The notes: generated from the sequence alone by a model not told the origin. 64,000 bases of DNA from CAIVVT01 sp963757265 (GCA_963757265.1 CAVWRA010000006.1:1426001-1490000); one strand, 5' to 3'. Counted from the first letter of the stretch, positions 54,802 through 63,462 are shown. Numbers and translations are program-made.

Positions 54802-56222
54802 GCGCGGCCGAGATGACCCTGATCGACGCCGCGCATGCGCTGCGCGAGGGCCAGGTCTCGTCGGCCGAGCTGACGGAGCAGTGCCTGAGCCGGATCGAGC
54901 GCCTCAATCCGGCGTTGAACGCCTTTCTCACCGTGACGGCCGACCTCGCGCGCGCCCAGGCGCGGCAGGCCGACGAGGAACGGCGCGGGGGGATGGACCG
55001 CGGTCCGCTGCACGGCATTCCCATCGCCCACAAGGACCTGTTCTGCACCACCGGCGTGCGCACCACGTCGGGCTCGAAGGTCTTCGAGCACTACGTCCCT
55101 AACTTCGACGCCGCGGTGGTGGAGCGGCTGCGCGAGGCGGGCGCGGTGATGCTGGGCAAGACCGGCATGCACGAGCACGCCTATGGCATCACATGCGCCA
55201 ATCCGCACTTCGGCGCGGTGCGCAACCCGTGGGACCGGGAGCGGATCCCGGGCGGGTCCAGCGGCGGCTCGGCGGCGGCTGTGGCGGCGGGGCTGTGCCT
55301 GCTGGCCACCGGCAGCGACACCGGCGGGTCGATCCGCGTGCCGGCGGCCTATTGCGGCGTAACGGGCCTCAAGCCGACGTTCGGCCTGGTGAGCAAGTAC
55401 GGCGCGCTGCCGCTGGCCTTCAGCCTGGATCACGCCGGGCCGATCGCACGCACGGTGCGCGACGTGGCCGTGGCGCTCGCCGGCATGGCGGGCTACGACC
55501 GGCGCGACCCCGCGAGCGCCCGGGGCCACGCTCCACCGCTGCTCCAGGATCTGCTGCCGCCGCCGGCGGTCGCCTCGCTCGCCGGCGTCAAAATCGGGAT
55601 GCCCGAGAACTTCTTCTTCGAGCGCCTGGATCCGCAGGTCAACAACGCCGTGCACTTCATGGCCTACCGGGCGCAGGACCTGGGCGCGGAGCTGGTGGCG
55701 CTGCGCGTGCCCGACGGGACGCAGTTGAACGTCATCGCCCAGGTGACGCTGCTGGTGGAGGCGGCGGCCATCCATGAACCTTACATCCGCAAGCGGCGCA
55801 AGCTGTACGGTCAGGACGTGCGGACGCTGATCGACATGGGCCGACTGATTCCGGGCGTGGACTACGTCCAGGCGCAGCGCTTGCGGCGGCGGGCGCAGGG
55901 GGTCTACCGGTCGATCCTGAAGCAGGTGGACTGTCTGCTGGTGCCCACGACGCCGATCGTGGCGCCGATGATCGGCCAGTCGGAGGTGGCCATCGACGGC
56001 CACACGGAGGACGTGCGGCTGGCCTCGACGCGGCTGGTGCGGGGCTTCAATGCGCTGGGCCTGCCGGCGCTCGCCGTTCCGGCGGGGTTCACGCGCGGCG
56101 GACTGCCGATCGGGATGCAACTGGTCGGGCGGCCGTTCGGCGAGCAGGAACTGTTGCGCATCGGGGCGGCGCTGGAGGACGCCACGGGGCACGTGGCGCG
56201 GCGGCCGGAAATGGCCGGCTGA
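54798..56222 (+). CDS. Amidase-signature family hydrolase
   Basis: 474 aa. The Ser-cisSer-Lys triad is complete: Lys in PIAHKDLFCT, cis-Ser in GGSSGGSAAAVAAG, and the nucleophile Ser in GSDTGGSIRVPA. Related to GatA and to AtzE-type amidases. No gatB adjoins, so a free amidase acting on a small amide is more likely than tRNA amidotransferase. Translationally coupled to the tiny upstream gene. Confidence 0.9.
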   Translation: MSAAEMTLIDAAHALREGQVSSAELTEQCLSRIERLNPALNAFLTVTADLARAQARQADEERRGGMDRGPLHGIPIAHKDLFCTTGVRTTSGSKVFEHYVPNFDAAVVERLREAGAVMLGKTGMHEHAYGITCANPHFGAVRNPWDRERIPGGSSGGSAAAVAAGLCLLATGSDTGGSIRVPAAYCGVTGLKPTFGLVSKYGALPLAFSLDHAGPIARTVRDVAVALAGMAGYDRRDPASARGHAPPLLQDLLPPPAVASLAGVKIGMPENFFFERLDPQVNNAVHFMAYRAQDLGAELVALRVPDGTQLNVIAQVTLLVEAAAIHEPYIRKRRKLYGQDVRTLIDMGRLIPGVDYVQAQRLRRRAQGVYRSILKQVDCLLVPTTPIVAPMIGQSEVAIDGHTEDVRLASTRLVRGFNALGLPALAVPAGFTRGGLPIGMQLVGRPFGEQELLRIGAALEDATGHVARRPEMAG

Positions 56223-56519
56223 CCGGCGTTACCAGGCCCTCGGATAGCCCCCGACGCAGCGCCTCGAGTGCGTGCAGCAACAGATTTGGAGGATCAAAGC
56301 CAATTGTCAACTTTTCTTATTAGAATCAGCGACTAATTGGCTATCCTTCGATGTGTTATTCGCTGAATATTCGCTTTTCAAGGAGCATCGCCGGCGCGCC
56401 GTGAAGACCACCGGCCACCTTGAGCATACTCCCGGGTGTCAAGCTGATCGCGGATAGGCCGGTGGGGGCAGTTTGCCGCAATGGCCTGCACCAGACTCCA
56501 TCCGTCTTAACACGCTGCA
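56223..56519. other. AT-rich intergenic stretch of probable foreign origin
   Basis: Bases ~56280-56390 are distinctly AT-rich against their surroundings. They contain inverted arms AGCCAATT (56300) and AATTGGCT (56342). Around 56393 the motif GCGCGCCGTGAAGAC, then ACCGGCCAC, recurs at 57533-57557. No complete gene; possible decayed insertion element. Confidence 0.45.
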
Positions 56520-56762
56520 TCACAAGTTCAATTCCGTAGCGTGGTACTCGAAGACCTGCTCGACAGGCACTGCGAAGACGCGCGCGATGCGGAAGGCCAG
56601 AAGCAGCGAGGGGAAGTACTTGCCCGCTTCGAGCGCCATGATGGTGTGACGTGTCACGCCGGCCTGTTTCGCCAGTTGATCCTGGGTCATTTCTCCGTGC
56701 TCGAAACGCAGCCGGCGAATATAATTCTTGATCTCCGGTTCCGGGCTAGGCATGGGATCCAC
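56520..56762 (-). CDS. XRE-family transcriptional regulator
   Basis: 80 aa HTH_3 protein: MTQDQLAKQAGVTRHTIMAL is the helix-turn-helix and SLLLAFRIARVFAVPVEQVF the dimer-like tail. The first ATG (56762) overlaps the membrane protein stop by 17 bases; the ATG at 56753 overlaps by 8 and is equally possible. It forms an operon with the upstream membrane protein gene, and probably binds the perfect palindrome in their shared promoter (inference). Confidence 0.85.
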   Translation of the reverse strand: MDPMPSPEPEIKNYIRRLRFEHGEMTQDQLAKQAGVTRHTIMALEAGKYFPSLLLAFRIARVFAVPVEQVFEYHATELNL

Positions 56763-57156
56763 CGCGGTAGAGCACGATGGTCGTCAGAGCTTGCGCTCCC
56801 AGGACGAGAATCGACGCCCAACAGAGAGCTTCCATGAGAGTCCAGACCGGCACGGTCAGGGTAGCGTCCCATCCCTTCATGAACCCGATCGCGAGAATGA
56901 CGCCAATGAACGCCACCCAGAAAGCGCTGAAACCCGCCCGAACCGCCTTGTTGGCAATCCCGCGTTCCCGTTCATCGAAAGTCCGGCCTACGAAGCGGCG
57001 CCGACTGGAACGCGGGAGTGAGGCCAGCGCCAGGAGCGCGAAAACCGAATTGATGGCCGGGCCGTGCCCAAGGAATGCGAGAAAAGCGCCATATGCGGCG
57101 ATGGTCAGCACTGCCACTCCAAGCGTCCACCACGCCCACTTTTCTGAGTCTGACAT
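56746..57156 (-). CDS. Hypothetical membrane protein paired with XRE regulator
   Basis: 136 aa from the ATG at 57156 (MSDSEKWAWWTLGVAVL...), with four membrane spans and a conserved-looking loop GRTFDERERGIANKA between spans 2 and 3, seen in DUF2178-like proteins that are encoded next to small XRE regulators. In-frame ATGs at 57183 and 57228 lie at or upstream of the promoter, so 57156 is preferred. Function unknown. Confidence 0.68.
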   Translation of the reverse strand: MSDSEKWAWWTLGVAVLTIAAYGAFLAFLGHGPAINSVFALLALASLPRSSRRRFVGRTFDERERGIANKAVRAGFSAFWVAFIGVILAIGFMKGWDATLTVPVWTLMEALCWASILVLGAQALTTIVLYRGGSHA

Positions 57157-57191
57157 GTAAAGCTCTATTTGTCCTGTAGACATCACCTGAG

Positions 57192-57224
57192 GTAATGTAT
57201 ACATTACATTATGTTCGTTGTCAA
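57192..57224 (-). promoter_or_regulatory. Sigma-70 promoter with perfect 16-bp palindromic operator
   Basis: On the minus strand TTGACA (57219-57224) is followed after exactly 17 bases by TATACA (57196-57201). The -10 box sits inside the perfect palindrome GTAATGTATACATTAC (57192-57207). This is the layout of an autorepressed operon, and the repressor candidate is the XRE protein encoded downstream. Confidence 0.7.
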
Positions 57225-57351
57225 TCACTTTTTATGGCCCCCTGGTCGACTCCGGCTCCATCCGGTCCAGCCAATGAATCGGGCGCTCTTGGTCAAGGCC
57301 TGGTATATGGCGTTATCGGACATCGGGTCGATCGGCCCGTGCGCGGCGTGC

Positions 57352-57540
57352 AACCGTAGCCGCACCGGGCTGAGGAATTGATTCACCGGGCCGGGCCATG
57401 GGTTGACCGCGCAAATGATTGCCACTATGGGTCGGCTCCGCGACTACACGGAGCGGCTTTGCAGGAGTTGCCAGAGCACCTATCAGGACTTGGGCGCGTC
57501 AGAGTTGAGACTCAGCGCCGCGAGCTGCGCTGCGCGCCGT
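57352..57540 (+). repeat. Direct repeat R1 (about 189 bp)
   Basis: About 80% identical by eye to 59626-59818, same orientation. Length differences are multiples of three and one frame stays similar (RAEELIHRAG...WV.RAND). The end of the repeat corresponds to the C-terminal codons of the small membrane protein gene at 59789-60064 on the minus strand. Lies in the gap 57229-57657, which holds no convincing gene. Confidence 0.65.
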
Positions 57541-57657
57541 GAAGACGACCGGCCACTGGCACAGTTTCCGGATACCCCTTATTCACATCCACACCGATCC
57601 CGGCGACTGGAACTCACTCCGGCAGACTTCATCAAGACGCGCCGCACGCGGGCGCCT

Positions 57658-59349
57658 TCACGCCGAAGCGTTGCGGTAGGCCTCCAGCAGGTCCTCCAAG
57701 GTGACCTGGCCCAGAACCCGGGTAATGTCGCGCCGGTCCACGACCGGCAGAATGCTCAGATTGAACTGGCCCAACCGGTGGAGCACGATGTCGGCCGACT
57801 CGTCGGGGTGCAAATGGACTGTCTCGTTGAACACTTCGCGGCGCACGAGGCTCGCCACCGCCGCCTCGCCCGCGCCCTGGTGCAGCGCATCGTCGATGTG
57901 GGCGGCATGTGCGACACCGTACAGAGTCCCGCTTTCCCCGACGAGGCAGTCGCCTTCGGGCACCAACTGGCGCGCGACGGCGATGGATGTATCGGGGCTG
58001 ATCAGAACCGCGGGGCTGCGCATCGCGTCGCCCACCCGCAGGTCCGGCTCCGGGCGCTCCCCCTTGGCGTGGGGCAGGTGCACGCCGTCCTGAATAGCCA
58101 ATGCATCGTAGATCGGGGTGCGGCTGAATGAGCGCGCGACGGCATAGGCCACCAGATTCGAGATCATGAGCGGCACGATGATGTTGTAATCCCGGGTCAG
58201 CTCGAAGATCATCAGCACGGACGTGATGGGGCTGCGGATGATTCCCGCAAACGTGGTGCCCATCCCGACCAGCGCGTAAGCCCCGGCCGGCCCGGTGGTG
58301 GCCGGGAGCCAGCCGTGCAGCAGCGAACCGAATCCTCCGCCCAGCATGGCGCCCAGAAAAAGACTGGGCCCAAAAATGCCGCCGGCGTTGCCGGAGCTGT
58401 AGCAGACCACGGTGGCCGCGAGTTTCAGAATCAGCAGAATGAACATCGTGGTCCCGCTGAGGGCGCCGTGGAGAGAGAGTTCGACGGCGGCGTAACCGGC
58501 GCCGAGCACGTCCGCGCTATAGAGTGCCAGCACGCCGGCCGTCAGCCCGCCGGTGGCCGGCTGGAACGCCAGCGTCCACTTGGGCAGCCGCCGGTACTTG
58601 AGCCGCAGCCACAACAGCGACGACGAGAAGACCACTGAGACGCAGCCTCCGGCGATGCCGAGCAGGGCATAGAACAGAAACTCGGTGGGGTGCACCAGGG
58701 TGTAGGAAGGCACGTGGAACAGCGGCGCGTCGCCGAGGAACAGGTGCAGCACCATCCACGAGGTGGCCGCGCCGATGACCACCGAGCCCAACACGCGGGC
58801 GTTGAGGTCGCCCAGCAGTTCCTCCAGCGTGAACAGCACCGCCGCCATAGGCGTGTTGAAAGCCGCCGCCAGCGCGGCCGCCGCGCCGATGGGGACCAGC
58901 GCCTGGACGTCGCGCGTTTCCAGCCGGGCCTTGCGCGCCAGGAACGAGGCAATGCCGGCGCCGATCTGCACCGACGGCCCTTCGCGCCCAAGGGCGACGC
59001 CGCCGCCGAGCGAGAGCGCGCAGCAGAAAAACTTGCCGAACGCGGTCTTTAAACCGATGTGTCCGCCGCCGGCAATCAGGGCCGCCTTGGTCTGCGGAAT
59101 GCCGCTGCCGCGCGCGTTGGGAAACACGCGTAGCAGCAGATAGCCGGCGATCAGCGCGGCGAAGGCGGGTATCAGGGGCCGCATCCAGACGGGCATCGCC
59201 CGGCTGAACAGCAGCCTGTTCATCCAATCCGTGCAAGCCAGGAACGCCACGATTGTAGAACCGACCAGAGCGCCGATCAGGAGAGCGAGCGCGAGGTGAG
59301 AAGGATCCGCGATGATGCGACGTAACCGCTCCCGCCAGAAGGCCTGCAT
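57658..59349 (-). CDS. CLC-type chloride/proton antiporter with CBS domain pair
   Basis: 563 aa. ClC core with selectivity motifs GSGIPQ, GREGPSVQIG (gating Glu present) and GNAGGIFGPSLFLGAM. The internal Glu in VLFTLEELLG corresponds to the proton glutamate of antiporters, so a proton-coupled exchanger is more likely than a channel. Two CBS domains follow at about residues 430-560 (IVLHRLGQFNLSILPVVDRR), probably binding nucleotides for regulation. Single-gene unit. Confidence 0.9.
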   Translation of the reverse strand: MQAFWRERLRRIIADPSHLALALLIGALVGSTIVAFLACTDWMNRLLFSRAMPVWMRPLIPAFAALIAGYLLLRVFPNARGSGIPQTKAALIAGGGHIGLKTAFGKFFCCALSLGGGVALGREGPSVQIGAGIASFLARKARLETRDVQALVPIGAAAALAAAFNTPMAAVLFTLEELLGDLNARVLGSVVIGAATSWMVLHLFLGDAPLFHVPSYTLVHPTEFLFYALLGIAGGCVSVVFSSSLLWLRLKYRRLPKWTLAFQPATGGLTAGVLALYSADVLGAGYAAVELSLHGALSGTTMFILLILKLAATVVCYSSGNAGGIFGPSLFLGAMLGGGFGSLLHGWLPATTGPAGAYALVGMGTTFAGIIRSPITSVLMIFELTRDYNIIVPLMISNLVAYAVARSFSRTPIYDALAIQDGVHLPHAKGERPEPDLRVGDAMRSPAVLISPDTSIAVARQLVPEGDCLVGESGTLYGVAHAAHIDDALHQGAGEAAVASLVRREVFNETVHLHPDESADIVLHRLGQFNLSILPVVDRRDITRVLGQVTLEDLLEAYRNASA

Positions 59350-59625
59350 CTCCGTTTAGGTTCGCATTTGGGGGAACTGAATTCAAAGGCGAGAGCCGTC
59401 TTCGGCATTGCTGAAGGCGGCCGAGGCCTCTGCTTCGCTACGCGCTCGTGCTCACGGGACTTCTTCCGTGATGCTGGCGCCACACTCAGGTGTTGTAACT
59501 CCGAATGCTAAGCGTCTGGGAGAGTGGCTAAGGTCATGTTGGCAGGATGGTTGGGCATTGGGGAAGAGTCGTGCCCGAAGAGTGACGCTACCGGACAAAT
59601 CGCGGTTCGCCCTTCCGCAGCAGCG
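59350..59625. other. Intergenic region upstream of the CLC gene
   Basis: About 275 bases before repeat copy R2. No gene, RNA or strong palindrome was recognised. It must contain the CLC promoter, but no clear -35/-10 pair stood out. Confidence 0.35.
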
Positions 59626-59818
59626 AACCGCAGCCGCGCCGGGCTGAGGAATTGATCCACCGGGCCGGGCAATGGGTCGCCCGCGCCAACGATCGCCGCT
59701 ATGGGTCGGCGGCTCTACGACTACACGGAGCGGCTTCGCAGGGGTTTGCCAAATGCTTAACAGGACTTGGGCGCGTCAGAATCGCAACTCAGTACCGCGA
59801 GCTGCGGTGCGCGCTGTG
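59626..59818 (+). repeat. Direct repeat R2 (about 193 bp)
   Basis: Second copy of the repeat at 57352-57540. It overlaps the last codons of the small membrane protein gene (stop at 59789-59791 on the minus strand). The intervening 2.1 kb contains the CLC gene. Confidence 0.65.
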
Positions 59819-60064
59819 GCCCAACCCGCCGAGATCGATGATCACGGCGATCAGCAGCCACAACAGGTTGATGCCCGACAGCGGTAGGCGGGAGTTGATC
59901 TCCCAGGCGTAAACAATCGTGGTGAGCGGCAGAAAGATGAAGCCGAGTATGGGCAGCAACAGACCCCCATGGAAGGCGCGCTGCAGATAGGTCGAGAAGA
60001 TCCACATCAACGCCAGCGCGAGGCGCGGAAACAACAGAATCACGAACACGACCAGGCAGGGCAT
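59789..60064 (-). CDS. Small conserved-type membrane protein
   Basis: 91 aa from the ATG at 60064, with a GGGAG ribosome binding site. Three membrane spans and a pattern MPCLVVFVILLFPRLALALM, LLLPILGFIFLPLTTIVYAW, then a C-terminal span ending in a polar basic tail. This pattern is shared by small membrane proteins in several phyla, without known function. Its last codons lie inside repeat R2. Confidence 0.65.
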   Translation of the reverse strand: MPCLVVFVILLFPRLALALMWIFSTYLQRAFHGGLLLPILGFIFLPLTTIVYAWEINSRLPLSGINLLWLLIAVIIDLGGLGHSAHRSSRY

Positions 60065-60294
60065 AGTGAGGCTCCCAGAAGTTAGGATGCATCCGAGCAG
60101 TGCCATGGTCGCGAAATCGCGCCAGGCGATTTTCCGTCCGCCGCAACTTCGCCACGCACTGAGGAGGAGGCGTGAAAAGGGAAGGCGAGGCGAAGGGCAA
60201 CGCGCTTATCATGGGGGAGTTGTCACTCCGCTCCGCCCGCCGGGTGGCGCAGCGCACCTGAGCCGCGAGTGCGCTTAGACTGGGACAAGCTGAA

Positions 60295-61662
60295 ATGAAC
60301 AAGCGTCTGCGAGTGCTGCTGCGCCAGGCCACGTACAACCTGCGGGGCGGGTTCCTGGTGCGTCCGCTGACCATCGCGCTGGCGCTGGGCTGCGCCGGCG
60401 CAACCCTGTCGTGGCTGGAAGAGATCTTCCCGGCGATCAGCGATCTCGTGCCGCGGGCGATCTTCCCATCGCATTCCGATCCGCAAATCGCGCAGCTCAT
60501 TCTGGGCGACATCGCGGGTTCCATCATGACGGTGGTGTCGATCGTTTTCGCGATCCTGCTGATGACGCTGACGCTGGCCTCGATGCAGTTTTCGCCGCGC
60601 ATCATCGTCAGCTTTGCGAAGGACAAGGTGACCCAATGGACGCTGGGCATCTTCCTGGGCACCTTCTGTTACTGCATGGCCGCGCTGCCGGCGGCGCGCC
60701 AGCTGCCACAGCCCTTCGCGCCGGTGGCCACGGTGCTGGGCGCGATGCTGCTGGCGCTGGCCTGCGTGGCCTGGCTGCTGTTTTTCATCCACCACATTTC
60801 GCAGGCCATCAGCGTGAGCCACATCGTTGACCGGATCGCCTCGGAAACCGAGGTCCTGATCGATGAGATGATGCCCGGGCCGCACCGGCCCAATGCCACG
60901 GCCGATCCGCAAATGCTGGAGGCGGCGACGTGGGAGACACCGCTGCCGAGTCCGGGGTCAGGCTATATCCGCTTCATCGACACCGGGCGATTGGTCGCGC
61001 TGGCGAAGTCGTATCGCGTGAAGGTGCGCGTGTTGCGCCGCGTAGGGCATTTCGTGCCGGCCGGGACGACGCTCTTCATGGTGTACAAAGGAAACCGGCT
61101 CTCGCCCGAGCAGCGCGAGGAACTGCTGGAAACCGTGGATCTCGGCCCATCCAGGACTCTGGAGCAGGACGTCGAGTTCGGAGTCCTGCAGATTGTCGAT
61201 ATCGCACTGAAGGCCATCTCGCCGGCGGTGAACGATCCGACCACGGGCGTCACTTGCGTGGACCAATTGAGCAGAATCCTGATCCGATACGCTTCCCGGG
61301 AGCAACTGGCTCCTCTGCTGTACGATCCGCCGGGCATTGTCCGGGTCAGCGTCGGGTGGATCGACTTCGGCGGGTTGTTGAGGTCGGCGTTTGAGCAGAT
61401 ACGGCTGTACGCGCAAGCCGATACGGCGGTCAGTTTGCGGCTGCTGCGGGCCCTGGTTGACATTGCCGGGACCACGGAAGACCCGGCGTACCGCCTGAAA
61501 CTGCATGCGCTTGGAATTCGGATCGTCGATGGGTGCGCGAAGGAACTGACGGAAGAGGAAGTGAGACCGATGCGCGCGCGCCTGGCTGCGCTGGAACGTT
61601 TGACCGCGGCGCCTATGCCGGAGCAGGGCACAGGTAAGGCTCCGATGGACCGCTCCTTTTAG
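60295..61662 (+). CDS. DUF2254 membrane protein
   Basis: 455 aa with about four N-terminal membrane spans (DIAGSIMTVVSIVFAILLMT is the conserved third block) and a large cytoplasmic domain with FGVLQIVDIALKAISPAVND, the DUF2254 hallmark. Function unknown in the family. The final codons MDRSF and the TAG stop lie in a degenerate copy of the GGTCGCGGCTC repeat. Confidence 0.85.
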   Translation: MNKRLRVLLRQATYNLRGGFLVRPLTIALALGCAGATLSWLEEIFPAISDLVPRAIFPSHSDPQIAQLILGDIAGSIMTVVSIVFAILLMTLTLASMQFSPRIIVSFAKDKVTQWTLGIFLGTFCYCMAALPAARQLPQPFAPVATVLGAMLLALACVAWLLFFIHHISQAISVSHIVDRIASETEVLIDEMMPGPHRPNATADPQMLEAATWETPLPSPGSGYIRFIDTGRLVALAKSYRVKVRVLRRVGHFVPAGTTLFMVYKGNRLSPEQREELLETVDLGPSRTLEQDVEFGVLQIVDIALKAISPAVNDPTTGVTCVDQLSRILIRYASREQLAPLLYDPPGIVRVSVGWIDFGGLLRSAFEQIRLYAQADTAVSLRLLRALVDIAGTTEDPAYRLKLHALGIRIVDGCAKELTEEEVRPMRARLAALERLTAAPMPEQGTGKAPMDRSF

Positions 61663-61677
61663 TCGCGGCTCCGTAAC
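61650..61677. repeat. Degenerate GGTCGCGGCTC repeat supplying the DUF2254 stop codon
   Basis: CCGCTCCTTTTAGTCGCGG followed by CTCCGTAAC matches the family at 12282 with several changes. The TAG at 61660-61662 is the stop codon of the DUF2254 gene. Confidence 0.6.
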
Positions 61678-61737
61678 GGACGCGGCGCGGCATCGAGTGC
61701 GGGACGACTGAGTTCGACGAGTCGTCGACTCTGGACA

Positions 61738-62106
61738 CTAACGCTCCACCGGCATGCCGGCGCTCGACCAGGCGCGCCAGCCGCCATCGAGGGAAATGGG
61801 GTTCTCGTAGCCCATCTTCTTGAGGTTGTCCGCGACCAGGGCGCTGCGGAAGCCGCCGCCGCAGTACAGCACCAGGGTCGTGGACTTGTCGGGAATGCGG
61901 CTCTCGATGTCGCGCTCGATGATCCCTTTGCCCAGATGGATGGCGCCCCGGGCGTGGCCGGCGGCCCATTCGCTCTCCTCGCGGGTGTCGATCAGGACGT
62001 GCGGCGTGGCGGCGGCGAGCAGGGCGCGATAGCCGTCGAGGTCGATCTCGCGGATGCGTGACTTGGCGTCGTTGACGAGGGCCAGGAAACCAGGGGCGTG
62101 CTTCAT
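61738..62106 (-). CDS. Rhodanese-like domain protein
   Basis: Single-domain sulfurtransferase-like protein, 122 aa, cytoplasmic. VLIDTREESEWAAGHARGA is the CH2A-type motif and YCGGGFRSA the active loop with catalytic Cys (about residue 82). Could carry persulfide sulfur. Convergent with the DUF2254 gene. Confidence 0.9.
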   Translation of the reverse strand: MKHAPGFLALVNDAKSRIREIDLDGYRALLAAATPHVLIDTREESEWAAGHARGAIHLGKGIIERDIESRIPDKSTTLVLYCGGGFRSALVADNLKKMGYENPISLDGGWRAWSSAGMPVER

Positions 62107-62169
62107 TCTGTATTCTCCTGTCCTGACTTTAATACATTCAGCTTCAGCACCCTGGCGCTTCTCGCAGGG

Positions 62170-63072
62170 CTATTCCAGCGCCTCGCGCAGGCGGCCCTGG
62201 GCGGCGGCGAGGCGGGCTTCGGCGGCCTCCCGCGGGAGGCCCAGTTTGCCCATGACGACGGCCGTGGGCACGCTTCCAGCGGAGGCCTCGAGCAGGTCCG
62301 CGGCAACGCAGGCGGGCACGCCGGCCAGGGCGGCGATGATGCGCCGGGCGCGGTCCGCCAGTTTGGTATTGAGCGGCCGCACGTTGACCATCAGATTCGA
62401 ATAAACATGGCCCAGGCGGACCATGACGCCGCTCGAAAGCATGTTGAGGGCCAGCTTGGTGGCCGTGCCGGCCTTCAGGCGCGTCGAGCCGGCGATCACT
62501 TCGGGGCCGGTCAGCAGCTCGATCGGAATCCGCACCCGCGCGGCGAGGGGCGAGCCCGGCGAGCAGACGATGCAGGCGGTCAGCGCGCCCAGTTCGCTCG
62601 CGGCGTCGTTGGCGCCGAGCACATAGGGCGTGCGCCCGCTGGCGGCGATGCCGACCAGGGCGTCGCGCGAACTGAAGCCCTGGGCCAGCAGGTCGGCGGC
62701 GCCGGTTGCGGGCGAATCCTCGACGGCCTCGACCGAGTGGCGCAAAGCGTGGTCGCCGCCGGCGATGATGGCCGTGACGAGCTCCGGCGGAACATTGAAA
62801 GTAGGAGGACATTCGCTGGCGTCCAGCACGCCCAGCCGGCCGCTGGTGCCCGCGCCGACGTAGAACAGACGTCCGCCCAGGCGCAGCAGCCCGGCAATCG
62901 CGTTGACCGCTTCCGCGATGCGCGGCAGCGCCCTCTCGACGGCTTCGAGAACGCGCCGGTCCTCGCGCTGGAAAACGGCCAGCATTTCGAGCGTGGGCAG
63001 GGCGTCGAGGTTTTCCGAGGCGGGGTTGGCCTGCTCGGTGAGCAGCTGTCCAAAATCGGGAGGGCGATCCAT
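62170..63072 (-). CDS. murQ: N-acetylmuramic acid 6-phosphate etherase
   Basis: Cleaves the lactyl ether of MurNAc-6-P to GlcNAc-6-P and lactate in peptidoglycan recycling. 300 aa, full length. Motifs LFYVGAGTSGRLGVLDASE, IAGGDHALRHSVE, GIAASGRTPYV and STRLKAGTATKLALNM are characteristic. Lies 63 bases upstream of the rhodanese gene on the same strand. No anmK or murNAc transporter is adjacent. Confidence 0.95.
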   Translation of the reverse strand: MDRPPDFGQLLTEQANPASENLDALPTLEMLAVFQREDRRVLEAVERALPRIAEAVNAIAGLLRLGGRLFYVGAGTSGRLGVLDASECPPTFNVPPELVTAIIAGGDHALRHSVEAVEDSPATGAADLLAQGFSSRDALVGIAASGRTPYVLGANDAASELGALTACIVCSPGSPLAARVRIPIELLTGPEVIAGSTRLKAGTATKLALNMLSSGVMVRLGHVYSNLMVNVRPLNTKLADRARRIIAALAGVPACVAADLLEASAGSVPTAVVMGKLGLPREAAEARLAAAQGRLREALE

Positions 63073-63110
63073 AGGGCCATTGTTGACCCTATGGGCCGGC
63101 GCCGGCGCGC

Positions 63111-63434
63111 TCAGGCGCTGAAGCTGGACCCGCAGCCGCAGGTGGACTTCACTTGCGGGTTATTGAACTTGAAGCCGGAGCCTTCCAGCGTCTCGACGTA
63201 GTCCACCTCGGCGCCGTCCAGGTAGAGCATGCTGGCCTGGTCGATGAAAACCTTCAGGCCGTCGAACTCGTAAGATTTGTCGAGCAGGCCGGGGCTGTTC
63301 TCGAAAGCCATGGAATAGCTGAATCCGGAGCAGCCGCCGCCCACCACGGCGATGCGCAGCCCGCTGGGCTTGGGTTCCTGGGCGTCGAGAATCTCCTTCA
63401 CTTTTCCCACGGCGACGGGGGTCAGAGTAATCAT
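63111..63434 (-). CDS. erpA: Iron-sulfur cluster insertion protein (ErpA/IscA family)
   Basis: 107-aa A-type Fe-S carrier. The three conserved cysteines are in GGGCSGFSY and CGCGSSF at the C-terminus. The ATG at 63434 is preceded by AGGAGG 13-15 bases upstream. ErpA, IscA and SufA cannot be separated by sequence alone; no suf or isc genes adjoin. Confidence 0.9.
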   Translation of the reverse strand: MITLTPVAVGKVKEILDAQEPKPSGLRIAVVGGGCSGFSYSMAFENSPGLLDKSYEFDGLKVFIDQASMLYLDGAEVDYVETLEGSGFKFNNPQVKSTCGCGSSFSA

Positions 63435-63451
63435 ATTGGTTCTGTGGCCTC

Positions 63452-63462
63452 CTACTAAGTAG
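63452..63462. promoter_or_regulatory. Short palindrome upstream of erpA
   Basis: CTACTAAGTAG is an inverted repeat with 5-base arms, overlapping the ribosome-binding region of erpA. It might be an operator for a Rrf2/IscR-like regulator, but the arms are short and no regulator gene is near. Weak. Confidence 0.25.

Noticed and set aside
54798..56222. Glutamyl-tRNA amidotransferase subunit GatA
   Set aside because: The amidase signature fits, but no gatB/gatC of normal size adjoin and the context is a free amidase with a tiny partner; kept as generic amidase.
57225..57425. 66-codon minus-strand frame upstream of the XRE operon promoter
   Set aside because: Overlaps the promoter and the edge of repeat R1, no clear start signal, not recognisable; its counterpart at R2 is not open in the same way.
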